The translations under genes and the position numbers were made by a program. The notes below the pieces were generated by a model. The model ran no database searches. It had not been told where the DNA came from and saw only the letters and a list, made by a program, of their open reading frames with translations. From assembly GCA_963696665.1 (NCBI GenBank), contig CAVOLE010000008.1:868001-932000 (forward strand): a DNA stretch of 64,000 nucleotides, given 5' to 3'. Position 1 is the first letter of the stretch. Each line of letters begins with the position of its first letter. The stretch is from Roseiarcus sp963696665 (GTDB lineage: Bacteria > Pseudomonadota > Alphaproteobacteria > Rhizobiales > Beijerinckiaceae). Positions 16,775 to 24,718 of this stretch are shown here, piece by piece.

Positions 16775-17923
16775 TCAAGCGCCTCGATCGACGAGGCCAA
16801 TGGGACGCACGTCGGCTGAGCCTGAGGCGCGCTCACGACGGATTTCGACCCCGACTGCGCCGTCGATCACGTCAAGCTTGCGAATATTGACGCGAACGCT
16901 GCGGACTCGCGCATGCTGCAGCAGGGCCGCAGCGACCTCCTCGGCGAGCGTCTCAACGAAATCGACATGGCCGCGCCCGACCACGAGGCGGATGGCGTCG
17001 AGAATGACGTCGTAGGAAAAAATCGAACGCATGTCGTCCGGGTGAGCGCCGGCGCGCCGCACCAGAGCCTCGACATCGAAGACGACGCGCTGACGAATGG
17101 AGCGCTCGAAATCGTAAGCCCCGATCGCCGCGGAAACGACGAAGTCATGCACGAACACGCGGTCAAGTTCCCCTTCCTGGTCCCGTCCGCCGATGAGGCC
17201 GCGCGCCAGCAGCCGCCAATCGATTTTCGGCGAGGCGTCCGGGTCCGCTCTCTCGCGCGGGATGAGATCGCGGATGAGAACGACGGCGGCGGGGTCGATC
17301 GCGCCTCGCCGGTCGTGGCCGTGACAGAGCGCGCCTCTAAATCCAAGGACATCGGGGCGCACAAGCAACAGTCGCGGAACGTCGGGCGCTTCGAGCGATC
17401 CAGCGAGGCCGCTCATGAGCTCGAGCGCACGGCACTGCGAGCAGAATTGGTTGAGCTGAACGACCTCGAGATGCGCGAGAAGCCGGCCGCGAGTCTTGTC
17501 GCTCGTGTCGAGCATTGCGCCCTTGAAGCTGAGCTCCTTGAGTTTGGCGAGGAGAGCAAAATCAGGCTGTTCGTCGGCGAACATCATGCCGACGAGGTCG
17601 ACGTCGCGCGCGAGCCTCATCAACGAATCGCCCATCCGGTCGAGCGTCGGCGCGTCCACGGCGAGCTTGAGATAATCGACGCCGATGGCGGCCAACGCGC
17701 GCGCGGCCGCCAGCAATGCGTCTTCGTCATAAGGAGGATCGCCAAGCGCCGCGCTCGTCTCGCATCGTCCCGCGACAGCGGCGATCGCCTGGCGCGCAAT
17801 ATCGAGCGAGACAGCTCCGAGCGCGCCGCGCCGGGCGTCCTTGAGATCAATAATGTCGGCGCCAAATTGCACGCCAACGCCAGCCTCGGCGGCGTCGGCG
17901 ACACTGGCGAGCATGCGCGTCAT
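16775..17923 (-). CDS. Fusion of 4-(hydroxymethyl)furfural-phosphate synthase (MfnB) and FolB-like aldolase
   Basis: Residues 1-235 match MfnB/DUF556: a TIM-barrel enzyme that makes the furan precursor of methanofuran from glyceraldehyde-3-phosphate. GADIIDLKDARRGALGAVS carries the catalytic lysine, with GDPPYDEDALLA and VDYLKLAVDAP following. Residues about 258-370 match dihydroneopterin aldolase (FolB): RVFVHDFVVSAAIGAYDFER, then FSYDVILDAIR and DFVETLAEEVAAALL, where the conserved Glu and Tyr positions are visible. FolB acts in the pterin branch of H4MPT synthesis. One polypeptide thus serves both cofactors. The fusion is in a single uninterrupted frame, unlike the frameshift-joined genes elsewhere here. 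It is convergent with mtdB across the repeat at 16623. Confidence 0.88.
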   Translation of the reverse strand: MTRMLASVADAAEAGVGVQFGADIIDLKDARRGALGAVSLDIARQAIAAVAGRCETSAALGDPPYDEDALLAAARALAAIGVDYLKLAVDAPTLDRMGDSLMRLARDVDLVGMMFADEQPDFALLAKLKELSFKGAMLDTSDKTRGRLLAHLEVVQLNQFCSQCRALELMSGLAGSLEAPDVPRLLLVRPDVLGFRGALCHGHDRRGAIDPAAVVLIRDLIPRERADPDASPKIDWRLLARGLIGGRDQEGELDRVFVHDFVVSAAIGAYDFERSIRQRVVFDVEALVRRAGAHPDDMRSIFSYDVILDAIRLVVGRGHVDFVETLAEEVAAALLQHARVRSVRVNIRKLDVIDGAVGVEIRRERASGSADVRPIGLVDRGA

Positions 17924-18075
17924 AATTTCGCGTCCTTTTCTCTGCGGTCCGCCAAGTCACTTCAGCACGCGCCCTTGCCGACGCTGAGCGGCGCCACGGG
18001 CGACGCAATCGTGAACCTCGGCGGCTTGATTGGCCGCAGGCCCAATCTTATCATTGCGCTCGAGAGGAAACGCAA

Positions 18076-18708
18076 ATGCATCTCGCTGCGGCTCGCGCCG
18101 TTCTCGCGATTACGACGATGGCCCTATTCACGCCGCAGGCGCTCGCTCAATTCAAAGGAAAAACCGATCCGAACTGGCCCTGCCAGCAGATCAAGACGCC
18201 CACTTTTTCGCTCGCCTCCATCTGGGCCGGGCCTCAGCTCGACCTCGACTCGCAGGACTGGCGCAACGAGAGCGACGTTGCGGACTTGAAGGCGCAAATG
18301 GCGCAGCGTCGCGTTCCCATCGCTGACGTGGAGGCCGCGATCGCCGCATTCAAAGCGAAGGCCGGCGCGCAAGCGAACGCCAAGCTTCTGCGCGCCTTCG
18401 CCGCGGCGTTCTCGGATCTGTCGGAGCAACGCTCCCAGATCATCGACGGCCTGGATCGAATTGGCCGCAGGCAGAAGGCTTTGGCCGATCACATCCGGGC
18501 GGAGAACGAGGCGGTGGAAAACGCTTCGGACCAGAACCGTGACGCCCAGGCGCCGCCCGGCGCGGGCGCCCAAGAGCGGCTGCTATGGGACCTTCGCATC
18601 TTCAACGACCGGCGTCAGACGGTCACCTACGTCTGCGAGGCGCCGACGCTGATCGAGCAGCGCATCGGAGAGATCGCGCGCGCGGTGCAGAAGGCCGTAT
18701 CTCCGTAG
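18076..18708 (+). CDS. Exported protein of unknown function near xox genes
   Basis: The product has 210 residues with a Sec signal peptide (1-25, ending in ALAQ). The mature start is FKGKTDPNWPCQQIKTPTFS, then SIWAGPQLDLDSQDWR. The middle is helical and Glu/Lys/Ala-rich (about 75-160). A second cysteine lies near the C-terminus (TYVCEAP), so one disulfide with Cys36 is possible. ATG 18076 follows GAGAGGAAACGCAA. Proteins of this appearance accompany C1 clusters, but I know no assigned role. It is divergent from the MfnB-FolB gene and convergent with xoxJ. Confidence 0.7.
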   Translation: MHLAAARAVLAITTMALFTPQALAQFKGKTDPNWPCQQIKTPTFSLASIWAGPQLDLDSQDWRNESDVADLKAQMAQRRVPIADVEAAIAAFKAKAGAQANAKLLRAFAAAFSDLSEQRSQIIDGLDRIGRRQKALADHIRAENEAVENASDQNRDAQAPPGAGAQERLLWDLRIFNDRRQTVTYVCEAPTLIEQRIGEIARAVQKAVSP

Positions 18709-18742
18709 ACCGGACTTTTGGACTCGCTCACTCCCTCATGTC

Positions 18743-18781
18743 TCAAGGCCTCCCTCGACAGCGGGCCCGCGAAGGCCTTGA
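18743..18781. terminator. Inverted repeat between convergent exported-protein gene and xoxJ
   Basis: TCAAGGCCT at 18743-18751 and its exact complement AGGCCTTGA at 18773-18781 flank a 21-base loop that itself contains GCGGGCCCGC. It sits in the 138-base convergent gap. No T-run is present. It probably separates the two transcription units. Confidence 0.45.
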
Positions 18782-18846
18782 CCTGAAATTGTCGAGAGGC
18801 CCCGGTCCACGCGGCCCTCAGAGCCCGGGCCGGGGGTGGCGCGCGG

Positions 18847-19731
18847 TCAGGGCGAGATCAGCTTATCGTTCTCGTCGAGCAGCGGAACTCCATAAGAGCG
18901 CAAGATCGCTTGAATTTCGTTTTGGTTCTCGGAGATCAGCTTGTTGAGGTCGCGCTTCCAATCTTGATCGGAATGGCGCACTCCCATGACGATCCGATAG
19001 ACCATGCGGGTGTCGCCCTGGTCCTTCACCAGCGGGACCACCGCAGTCGGCGTCTTCGCCTTCGTCGCGTAATAACCGGCGATCGGACCCCAGAGCAACG
19101 CAACGTCGATCTCGCCACGCTCGAGGTCGTCCATCATTTCATGCGTCGGCGAATCGAATCGCGTGTCGACGACGAGTGCGTAAGATTTGATGTGGCCGAG
19201 CAGCCCATTCTCGGCCAGCACGGTCGCCGGCGGGGTGCCCGCGACGATCCCGATCCTCGCGGTTTTGAGGCGCGGATCGCTCAACGAATCCAGGCCCTTC
19301 AGCGGACCGTCCTTATGATAGGCGGCGACGTAGCTCGTGCGATAATAGGGGTTGGTGGGCTGAACCATGTCGTCGCCTTGAGCGATTCCCAGGACGACGT
19401 CGCAACGATGGGCGTTCAGCGTGTTGCGGATGAAGCCAGTGGCATCGGGATAGAACGTGTAGGCGACCGACTTGCCGAGCTTGTGAGCCAACAATTCGGC
19501 GATCTTGTTTTCGAAGCCTTCGCCAGCTTCGTTGGAAAATGGAAGGTTGCGCGGGTCGGCGCAGGCCCGAAAGACGTGCGGGTCGATGAGCTCGATCGAG
19601 CCTTGGGCGTCCTGCGCGCCCGCGCCGCCAGGGAGAACGACCCCAACCAGCGCCAAGCATGTCAGCCGAAGCGCGAAAAGACCACCCTTTGCCCGACGCC
19701 ATCGACCGGACGGCGTTGAATCCTTAGTCAT
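18847..19731 (-). CDS. xoxJ: Periplasmic solute-binding-like protein XoxJ
   Basis: XoxJ belongs to the family-3 solute-binding fold and is thought to help activate or assemble the XoxF methanol dehydrogenase. The start is ATG 19731 (MTKDSTPSGRW), which overlaps the xoxG stop as TGATG; the open frame extends 18 bases further without need. A signal peptide precedes the mature part (cleavage near GGAGAQDAQG). Typical features are VFRACADPRNLPFSN at the N-terminus and YFYP-like SVAYTFYPDATGFIRNTL, then IGIVAGTPPATVLAENGLL. It closes the xoxF-xoxG-xoxJ order. Confidence 0.92.
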   Translation of the reverse strand: MTKDSTPSGRWRRAKGGLFALRLTCLALVGVVLPGGAGAQDAQGSIELIDPHVFRACADPRNLPFSNEAGEGFENKIAELLAHKLGKSVAYTFYPDATGFIRNTLNAHRCDVVLGIAQGDDMVQPTNPYYRTSYVAAYHKDGPLKGLDSLSDPRLKTARIGIVAGTPPATVLAENGLLGHIKSYALVVDTRFDSPTHEMMDDLERGEIDVALLWGPIAGYYATKAKTPTAVVPLVKDQGDTRMVYRIVMGVRHSDQDWKRDLNKLISENQNEIQAILRSYGVPLLDENDKLISP

Positions 19732-20258
19732 CAATCCGGACCCATGCATTTGTCCTCGGCAGCAGCGAAGGCCGGGGACTTGGGAGCATGTTTGTCGGGT
19801 CGTCCGCGCCCAACCACTCCCGTGGAGCGGGCGCGCAGATAAACATAAATGTCATTCAGGTAGCACATCACATTCTTGTTGTCCGCGAAAGCCGGCATCA
19901 CAAGGTCATTGCCGTTCTGGAGATCCTTTCGCCCGCTAACGACGGTTCCGAAAAACTCGGCGTAGTTCATCGTCTTGACCGAGTTCGCGAGCGCCGGCGC
20001 ATAGCTCGATCCCGCGCCATCGGGGCCGTGGCAGACGATACACGCGGCGTTATAGCGACGGAATCCTGAGAAGGTGTTCCAGTCGACGGTTCCGTCCGGC
20101 TCGATCTTGTAGGTCGGATCGCCGTTCTTATCGTGCCACAAGCCTTGTTCGTCTTGAGTAACCGCGGTTGGATCTCCCGGCGGATCGGCGCTTGCGGCGA
20201 GCGGCAGAACCAAGGCGAGGGCGAACCCGAAACCGAGCGCAAGTTTAAAAGCCGTCAC
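19731..20258 (-). CDS. xoxG: Cytochrome c XoxG, electron acceptor of lanthanide methanol dehydrogenase
   Basis: XoxG takes electrons from XoxF in the periplasm. The product has 175 residues: a signal peptide (1-24, ending in ASA), one haem-binding motif CIVCH (about residues 73-77) in NAACIVCHGPDGAGS, and candidate axial Met in DLVMPAFADNKNVMC. A C-terminal YLNDIYVYLRARSTG helix completes a class I c-type fold. Two further cysteines (NVMCYL and DKCMGPD) are present. It is 106 bases downstream of xoxF with a terminator-like hairpin between, and overlaps xoxJ. Confidence 0.93.
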   Translation of the reverse strand: MTAFKLALGFGFALALVLPLAASADPPGDPTAVTQDEQGLWHDKNGDPTYKIEPDGTVDWNTFSGFRRYNAACIVCHGPDGAGSSYAPALANSVKTMNYAEFFGTVVSGRKDLQNGNDLVMPAFADNKNVMCYLNDIYVYLRARSTGVVGRGRPDKHAPKSPAFAAAEDKCMGPD

Positions 20259-20285
20259 GTCTATTTCTCACGCGAACTTCATAGC

Positions 20286-20333
20286 AAACAAAAAGGGCCC
20301 GGCGCCGTGCTTTGCGCGCATGCGCCGGACCCC
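20286..20333 (-). terminator. Rho-independent-type terminator/attenuator between xoxF and xoxG
   Basis: Read on the minus strand, GGGTCCGGCGC pairs with GCGCCGGGCCC (one G-U pair) around a 16-base loop, followed at once by TTTTTGTTTG. This is a textbook intrinsic terminator shape, 31 bases after the xoxF stop and 27 before the xoxG start. It would lower xoxGJ transcript relative to xoxF. Confidence 0.75.
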
Positions 20334-20363
20334 GCTATCCCCCATGGGGCGTCAGTCGGTCCC

Positions 20364-22172
20364 TCAGTCGGTCGGGAGCGCGAACACAGTGAGCGTGCCG
20401 CCGAGCGAGGTGTAGTTCGACAGCGCCGCGTAACCGCCGACCGCGCCCAGACCCTCGGTCGGCTTGGTCAGACCGGCTGCAAGGCCGATGCCCGCCCAGC
20501 CGCCGACGCCGGACAGGACCGCCACATACTGGCGCCCGCCGTGCTCGTAGGTCATGACGTTGCCGATAATGCCGGACGGAGTCTTGAACTTATAGAGCTC
20601 CTTGCCGGTCTTGGCGTCGACCGCCTTGAGGTAGCCTTCCAGCGTCCCGTAGAAGACAACGCCGCCCGCAGTCGCCAGAGCGCCCGACCAGACCGAGAAC
20701 TGCTCGGGATCCGACCAGACGATCTTGCCGGTCTTGCCGTCCCAGGCGATGAAGTTCCCCATGTTGCTGTCGCCCGCCGGCGGATACATGGACAGCGTCG
20801 CGCCGACATAGGGCTGACCTGCGGTGTAGCTCACCTTGAACGGCTCGTAATCCATGCAGACGTGATTGGTCGGCACGTAGAAGAGCTCGGTCTCAGGCGA
20901 ATAGGCCGCAGGCTGCTCATCCTTGGAGCCCAACGCCGCCGGGCAGATGCCCTTGGAGTTGACATCCTCGCCATTGGCCTCCGTCGACATCGCCTTGACG
21001 CGGATCGGACGGCCATAGTCCGGTGAGGACTTGTCCATGTTGATGCCGGTGGCCCAGTTCACCTTCGGGTCGTACTTTTGGGCAACCAGCAACTCGCCGT
21101 TGGTGCGATCGAGCGTGTAGCCGAAGCCGTTGCGGTCGAAGTGCGTCAAGAGCTTGCGATCCTTCCCGTCAATCTTCTGGTCGGTGAGGATCATCTCGTT
21201 GACGCCGTCATAGTCCCACTCGTCGTGGGGCGTCATCTGATAGACCCACTTGGCCTCGCCGGTGTCAGGGTTGCGCGCCCAGATGGTCATCGACCACTTG
21301 TTGTCGCCGGGCCGCTGCTTGGGATTCCATGTCGAGGGATTGCCGGAGCCGTAGTAGATCAGGTTGAGATCCGGATCGTAGGAATACCAACCCCAAGTCG
21401 TACCACCGCCGATCTTCCACTCGTCTCCCTGCCAGGTCTTGAGGGAAGAATCCTTGCCGATCGGCTTGCCGAGCGACGTCGTTTTCTCGGGGTCGACGAG
21501 AAGGTCAGAATCCGGGCCTTCCGAATAGGCGCGCCACGCCAGCTTGCCGTCCTTGAGATTGTAGGCGCTGAGCCACCCGCGAACGCCGAACTCGCCGCCG
21601 GAGACGCCGATGTAAACCTTGTCTTTGACCACCATCGGAGCGTCGGTGCCGGTCTGCCCTTTCGAGGGATCGCCGTCCTTCACCGACCAATCGACTTTCC
21701 CAGTCTTGGCGTCGAGCGCCACGAGGGTGGTGTCCGCCTGATGGAGGAAGATCTTGCCGTCGGCATAGGCTAAGCCGCGGTTGACGGTGTCGCAGCACAT
21801 CACCGGGATGACGTTGGGATCCTGCTTGGGCTCATATTTCCATAAGATCTTGCCGTCGTTGTTGAGGTCGAGCGCGAAGACGGTGTTCGGGAAAGGCGCG
21901 TGGACATACATCACGTCGCCAATGACGAGCGGCGCGCCTTCATGCCCGCGCAGAACGCCGGTCGAGAAGGTCCAAGCGGGCGCGAGCTTGTGGACATTCT
22001 CGGCGTTGATCTGTTTGAGTTCCGAATAGCGCGTATTGGCGAAATTTCCGGTCGGCATGACCCACTGATTCGGGTCCGCCGCCATTTTCGCCAGTTCGTC
22101 GTTCGCGGCGGCGTATCCGGCCGTGAACATGGCCGCGACGCCGAAGCAGCTTGCAAGCAAAAGTTTGCGCAT
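20364..22172 (-). CDS. xoxF: Lanthanide-dependent PQQ methanol dehydrogenase XoxF
   Basis: XoxF oxidises methanol in the periplasm with PQQ and a rare-earth ion. The start is ATG 22172 (MRKLLLASCFGVAAMFTAGY), with GGGAGGAAACAA ahead of it; 602 residues, signal peptide to about 22. It is an eight-bladed propeller with tryptophan-docking repeats such as AKTGKVDWSVKDGD and AKTGKELYKFKTPSG. The adjacent-cysteine disulfide over PQQ is in IPVMCCDTVNRG. HDEWDYDGVNEM contains Asp-Tyr-Asp: the extra Asp two residues after the catalytic one is the mark of lanthanide binding, absent in calcium-type MxaF. The GWYSYDP region and WNPKQRPGDNKWSMTIWARN fit the XoxF5 type. It heads xoxFGJ. Confidence 0.97.
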   Translation of the reverse strand: MRKLLLASCFGVAAMFTAGYAAANDELAKMAADPNQWVMPTGNFANTRYSELKQINAENVHKLAPAWTFSTGVLRGHEGAPLVIGDVMYVHAPFPNTVFALDLNNDGKILWKYEPKQDPNVIPVMCCDTVNRGLAYADGKIFLHQADTTLVALDAKTGKVDWSVKDGDPSKGQTGTDAPMVVKDKVYIGVSGGEFGVRGWLSAYNLKDGKLAWRAYSEGPDSDLLVDPEKTTSLGKPIGKDSSLKTWQGDEWKIGGGTTWGWYSYDPDLNLIYYGSGNPSTWNPKQRPGDNKWSMTIWARNPDTGEAKWVYQMTPHDEWDYDGVNEMILTDQKIDGKDRKLLTHFDRNGFGYTLDRTNGELLVAQKYDPKVNWATGINMDKSSPDYGRPIRVKAMSTEANGEDVNSKGICPAALGSKDEQPAAYSPETELFYVPTNHVCMDYEPFKVSYTAGQPYVGATLSMYPPAGDSNMGNFIAWDGKTGKIVWSDPEQFSVWSGALATAGGVVFYGTLEGYLKAVDAKTGKELYKFKTPSGIIGNVMTYEHGGRQYVAVLSGVGGWAGIGLAAGLTKPTEGLGAVGGYAALSNYTSLGGTLTVFALPTD

Positions 22173-22477
22173 TTGTTTCCTCCCGGTTGGACATCTCACA
22201 AAGCGCACCGCAAACCCGACACGGGTCACAGTGGCTTTACAGCGGCAGTCTCATTTGGGACGGCTTCGGCAGCGTGTCACAACAAAGCGAAACGAGCGGA
22301 TGCTCGCGGGCATTCGCCTTGCCTCCGATTAAGCGCGCCAGGGCTCCCGTTCCCCAACGCTCGTGCAACCGAAACCAACGCCGACGATATGCCGATCGAC
22401 TCTCAAGCGCAAGTAGGAAACTTGGTGAATGTCATTGCAGCGTCATAGGGGCTATCCAGCCGGATTGCGCTGGCGAG
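22173..22477. other. Gene-free region upstream of xoxF
   Basis: These 305 bases hold the xoxF promoter region and the end of the gene before it on the same strand. Apart from the xoxF ribosome site at its edge I find no clear -35/-10 pair, hairpin or repeat. No open frame here resembles a protein. Confidence 0.4.
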
Positions 22478-22840
22478 TCAGAAGCAGCGCACCTCACCTT
22501 CCGCCTGAGCGCGCCGCAATTTGGCCAGGGCGTCGCGGGCGACCGCAGCGCCCCGGAACATGCCGCCGATCTGCCCGGGTTCTTGGTTCATCGACGCGAC
22601 AGTCGCGGCGGCCACATAGGCGTCATAAGGAATCAGCGAGGCGATGACGTCGATCGAACAGGAGCATTGCTCCAGCGCCTGGCGCGTATCGCCGTTGGTC
22701 TTCATGCAGGCGAAAACATAGTCGGCGCGAGCGGAGGTCGGATAGTCATTGGCGGCGGCGGACCCGGCGGCGACTTCTGCAGCGCTCGCAAGATGAGCGC
22801 CGGCAAACATCAATAACGCCACGCTGGCAAAGCGCATCAT
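22478..22840 (-). CDS. Small exported four-cysteine protein of unknown function upstream of xoxF
   Basis: The start is chosen at ATG 22840 (MMRFASVALLMFAGAHLASA), which follows GAGAGCCG; a TTG at 22852 would overlap the preceding stop. The product has 120 residues with a signal peptide of about 20. The mature protein keeps four cysteines: YVFACMK, EQCSCSIDVIAS and a terminal RCF, enough for two disulfides. The central SIDVIASLIPYDAYVAA helix is distinctive. Its place between an MfnF-like gene and xoxF suggests a periplasmic role in methanol oxidation or metal handling, but this is inference. No family function is known to me. Confidence 0.65.
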   Translation of the reverse strand: MMRFASVALLMFAGAHLASAAEVAAGSAAANDYPTSARADYVFACMKTNGDTRQALEQCSCSIDVIASLIPYDAYVAAATVASMNQEPGQIGGMFRGAAVARDALAKLRRAQAEGEVRCF

Positions 22841-22848
22841 CGGCTCTC

Positions 22849-23916
22849 TCAACGCCCCCTTGATTGACCTACACCAACTCCGGTCTCGACGGAAGCGCTT
22901 GCCTCATTTGCGCCAAGCAATGCGACCGCGACCGCAGGCGCGCAATGCGAAGCTTCCATGGGCGCCGCGATCAGCGAAGAAAATCCAAGGCAAGGCCGCC
23001 CAAGGCGCCGCGCTGCTTCCGCCGCGAGGCTTGTCCCCACGCCCGCCGCAACCACCGGCGCCGCGGCCGCCACATCGTTGCGGGACAGACGGAGCAAAGC
23101 CGCATCGGTGATTTGTCGCAGCTGCGCCTCCGCGAACCAGGCCGCGAGTTGAGCCCATTCCAAATCGTCGCCTTCGTTGGCCTCGCGCCCGATCATCCGC
23201 GCGAGGCGCGCCCGCGAAGCCTCGAGCGTCTTCTCGCGACCGTCGGCGGTCGCCATTTTATCTGCGCCATCGGGCAAATCGCCCAGAATGCGATGAACGT
23301 CGGCGCTAGAGGCGAAATACTCGTTCATCAGCGGAGTCCAGGCGCCGCGAAACGGCGCCCGGGACGCCAATGACATGACGAAACTGCGTGTCGTTCCTGT
23401 ATAGATGAGCTCGCCCGAAGCAAGCCTCTCCGCGTCGCTGTAGCCGACCGCAGCGACCTCGCCCGCGACGATTGGAATGATGTCTGCTGTCGTCGAGCCG
23501 ATGTCGATGAACAGCGCGTCGGGAAGCTTGAGCGCGACCACGGCGGCGCTCGCATGCCAATTGGCCGAAGCGATGTCGGCGGCATTGGAAGCGGCTTCGC
23601 CAAGCTCGACGAAGCCGGCGCGGCCGGCATAGAGGCTTGGGACCGCGGGGGCGAGATGATTGCCGGCGATTGCCGCCAGACCGGCGACCCCCTCCCGGCG
23701 CGAGGGAAAGGCGTCGCACAGTTCCCCAGTCATGGTGACCACATGGCGGTCGGCGGGGCCGAGTTCGGCGCGAAGCGCGTCGAACGCGGCGTCCAAACTG
23801 TCGAGCCCGAGCCAAAGCGGCGTCGCCGCCTGGACCACGGCTTCGACATGGCCGTGTCTCACCCGCGCCGCTTTCAGATGCGCGCCCCCGATGTCCCAGC
23901 CGATGACGACGCTCAC
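22849..23916 (-). CDS. H4MPT-linked C1 pathway protein, hydantoinase/actin-like fold (MfnF-like)
   Basis: The start is GTG 23916 (VSVVIGWDIGGAHLKAARV), preceded by GGGAGGAAC; a TTG at 23973 is in frame but has no similarity. About 355 residues. The N-terminal phosphate loop WDIGGAHLKAA and the second motif LFIDIGSTTADIIPI show an ASKHA/hydantoinase-oxoprolinase-type ATP site, and AAPVVAAGVGTSLAAEAARR gives the third. The archaeal counterpart MfnF couples the aminomethylfuran phosphate to tyramine in methanofuran synthesis. The bacterial enzyme is assigned by similarity and gene context. It is divergent from the MfnE-like kinase. Confidence 0.85.
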   Translation of the reverse strand: MSVVIGWDIGGAHLKAARVRHGHVEAVVQAATPLWLGLDSLDAAFDALRAELGPADRHVVTMTGELCDAFPSRREGVAGLAAIAGNHLAPAVPSLYAGRAGFVELGEAASNAADIASANWHASAAVVALKLPDALFIDIGSTTADIIPIVAGEVAAVGYSDAERLASGELIYTGTTRSFVMSLASRAPFRGAWTPLMNEYFASSADVHRILGDLPDGADKMATADGREKTLEASRARLARMIGREANEGDDLEWAQLAAWFAEAQLRQITDAALLRLSRNDVAAAAPVVAAGVGTSLAAEAARRLGRPCLGFSSLIAAPMEASHCAPAVAVALLGANEASASVETGVGVGQSRGR

Positions 23917-24031
23917 CGTTCCTCCCAATCCTCCGAGGCGACGCTCAATCCTACCAAATGTCGCGTCGAGCAAGTCGCTCCTCGACAGGATGTTGGCTCA
24001 ACTCCTAAAAGTAGCGCCACGCCTTTGATCG

Positions 24032-24697
24032 ATGCGAGGGATTCTGGTCAAGCTCATAAAGCAGGTCGGGGCCCGCTCCTCGCGCTCACGTCTCGCGATC
24101 GTGAAATTGGGCGGCAGCCACGCAACCGGACCGCATCTCAAAGATTGGCTGACTGCGATTGCGGCCGAGGCAGGCTCGATTGTGATCGCGCCGGGCGGCG
24201 GCCCCTTTGCCGACGCGGTGCGTACAGCTCAGGCCTCGATGGGTTATGACGACCGCGCCGCCCACATGATGGCGTTGATGGCGATGGCGCAGTTCGGCTC
24301 AGCGCTTGAGAGCCTCAATCCGGCCTTGCGGCTGGCCGCGTCGCGTTCGGCGATCTCGCGCGCGCTCAAGTGTGGCAAGGTTCCCGTCTGGTCGCCGGAA
24401 CCGATGGCGCGGGCGGCCGGGCTGCCGGAAACCTGGGACCTCACTTCCGACAGCCTCGCCGCATGGCTGGCGGGTGCGCTCGGCGCAAGCGAACTCGTGC
24501 TGGTCAAGCATGGCCGCTTCGAGGGCGCGGCCATCAACGCTCATGATCTCGCCGCACGCGGCGTCGTGGATCCGCTGTTCTCGCGCTATCTGAAGGAGAG
24601 CGGCGTTCAGGCCTGGCTCGCTGGGCCTGCCGACAGCGCAAGACTCGCCGAAGGGTTGCGGCGCCCTATATTTCCTGAAATCGTAGCGTCGACCTAG
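24032..24697 (+). CDS. Amino-acid-kinase-family protein of methanofuran synthesis (MfnE-like)
   Basis: The product has 221 residues from ATG 24032; a GTG at the VKLGG codon is an alternative start, as many relatives begin there. AIVKLGGSHATGPHLKDWL is the nucleotide-binding N-terminus and SIVIAPGGGPFADAVR the second glycine loop of the amino acid kinase fold. ASELVLVKHGRFEGAAINAH marks the ATP-side region. Archaeal MfnE phosphorylates aminomethylfuran phosphate to a pyrophosphate; here the same step is inferred. It is transcribed with afpA and orf9 downstream, 21 bases apart from the former. Confidence 0.82.
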   Translation: MRGILVKLIKQVGARSSRSRLAIVKLGGSHATGPHLKDWLTAIAAEAGSIVIAPGGGPFADAVRTAQASMGYDDRAAHMMALMAMAQFGSALESLNPALRLAASRSAISRALKCGKVPVWSPEPMARAAGLPETWDLTSDSLAAWLAGALGASELVLVKHGRFEGAAINAHDLAARGVVDPLFSRYLKESGVQAWLAGPADSARLAEGLRRPIFPEIVAST

Positions 24698-24718
24698 AAA
24701 TCGACCGCCGGCAGCACA

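Noticed and set aside
20364..22172. Calcium-type methanol dehydrogenase MxaF
   Set aside because: The additional Asp of the DYD motif and the absence of an mxaI gene nearby identify XoxF.
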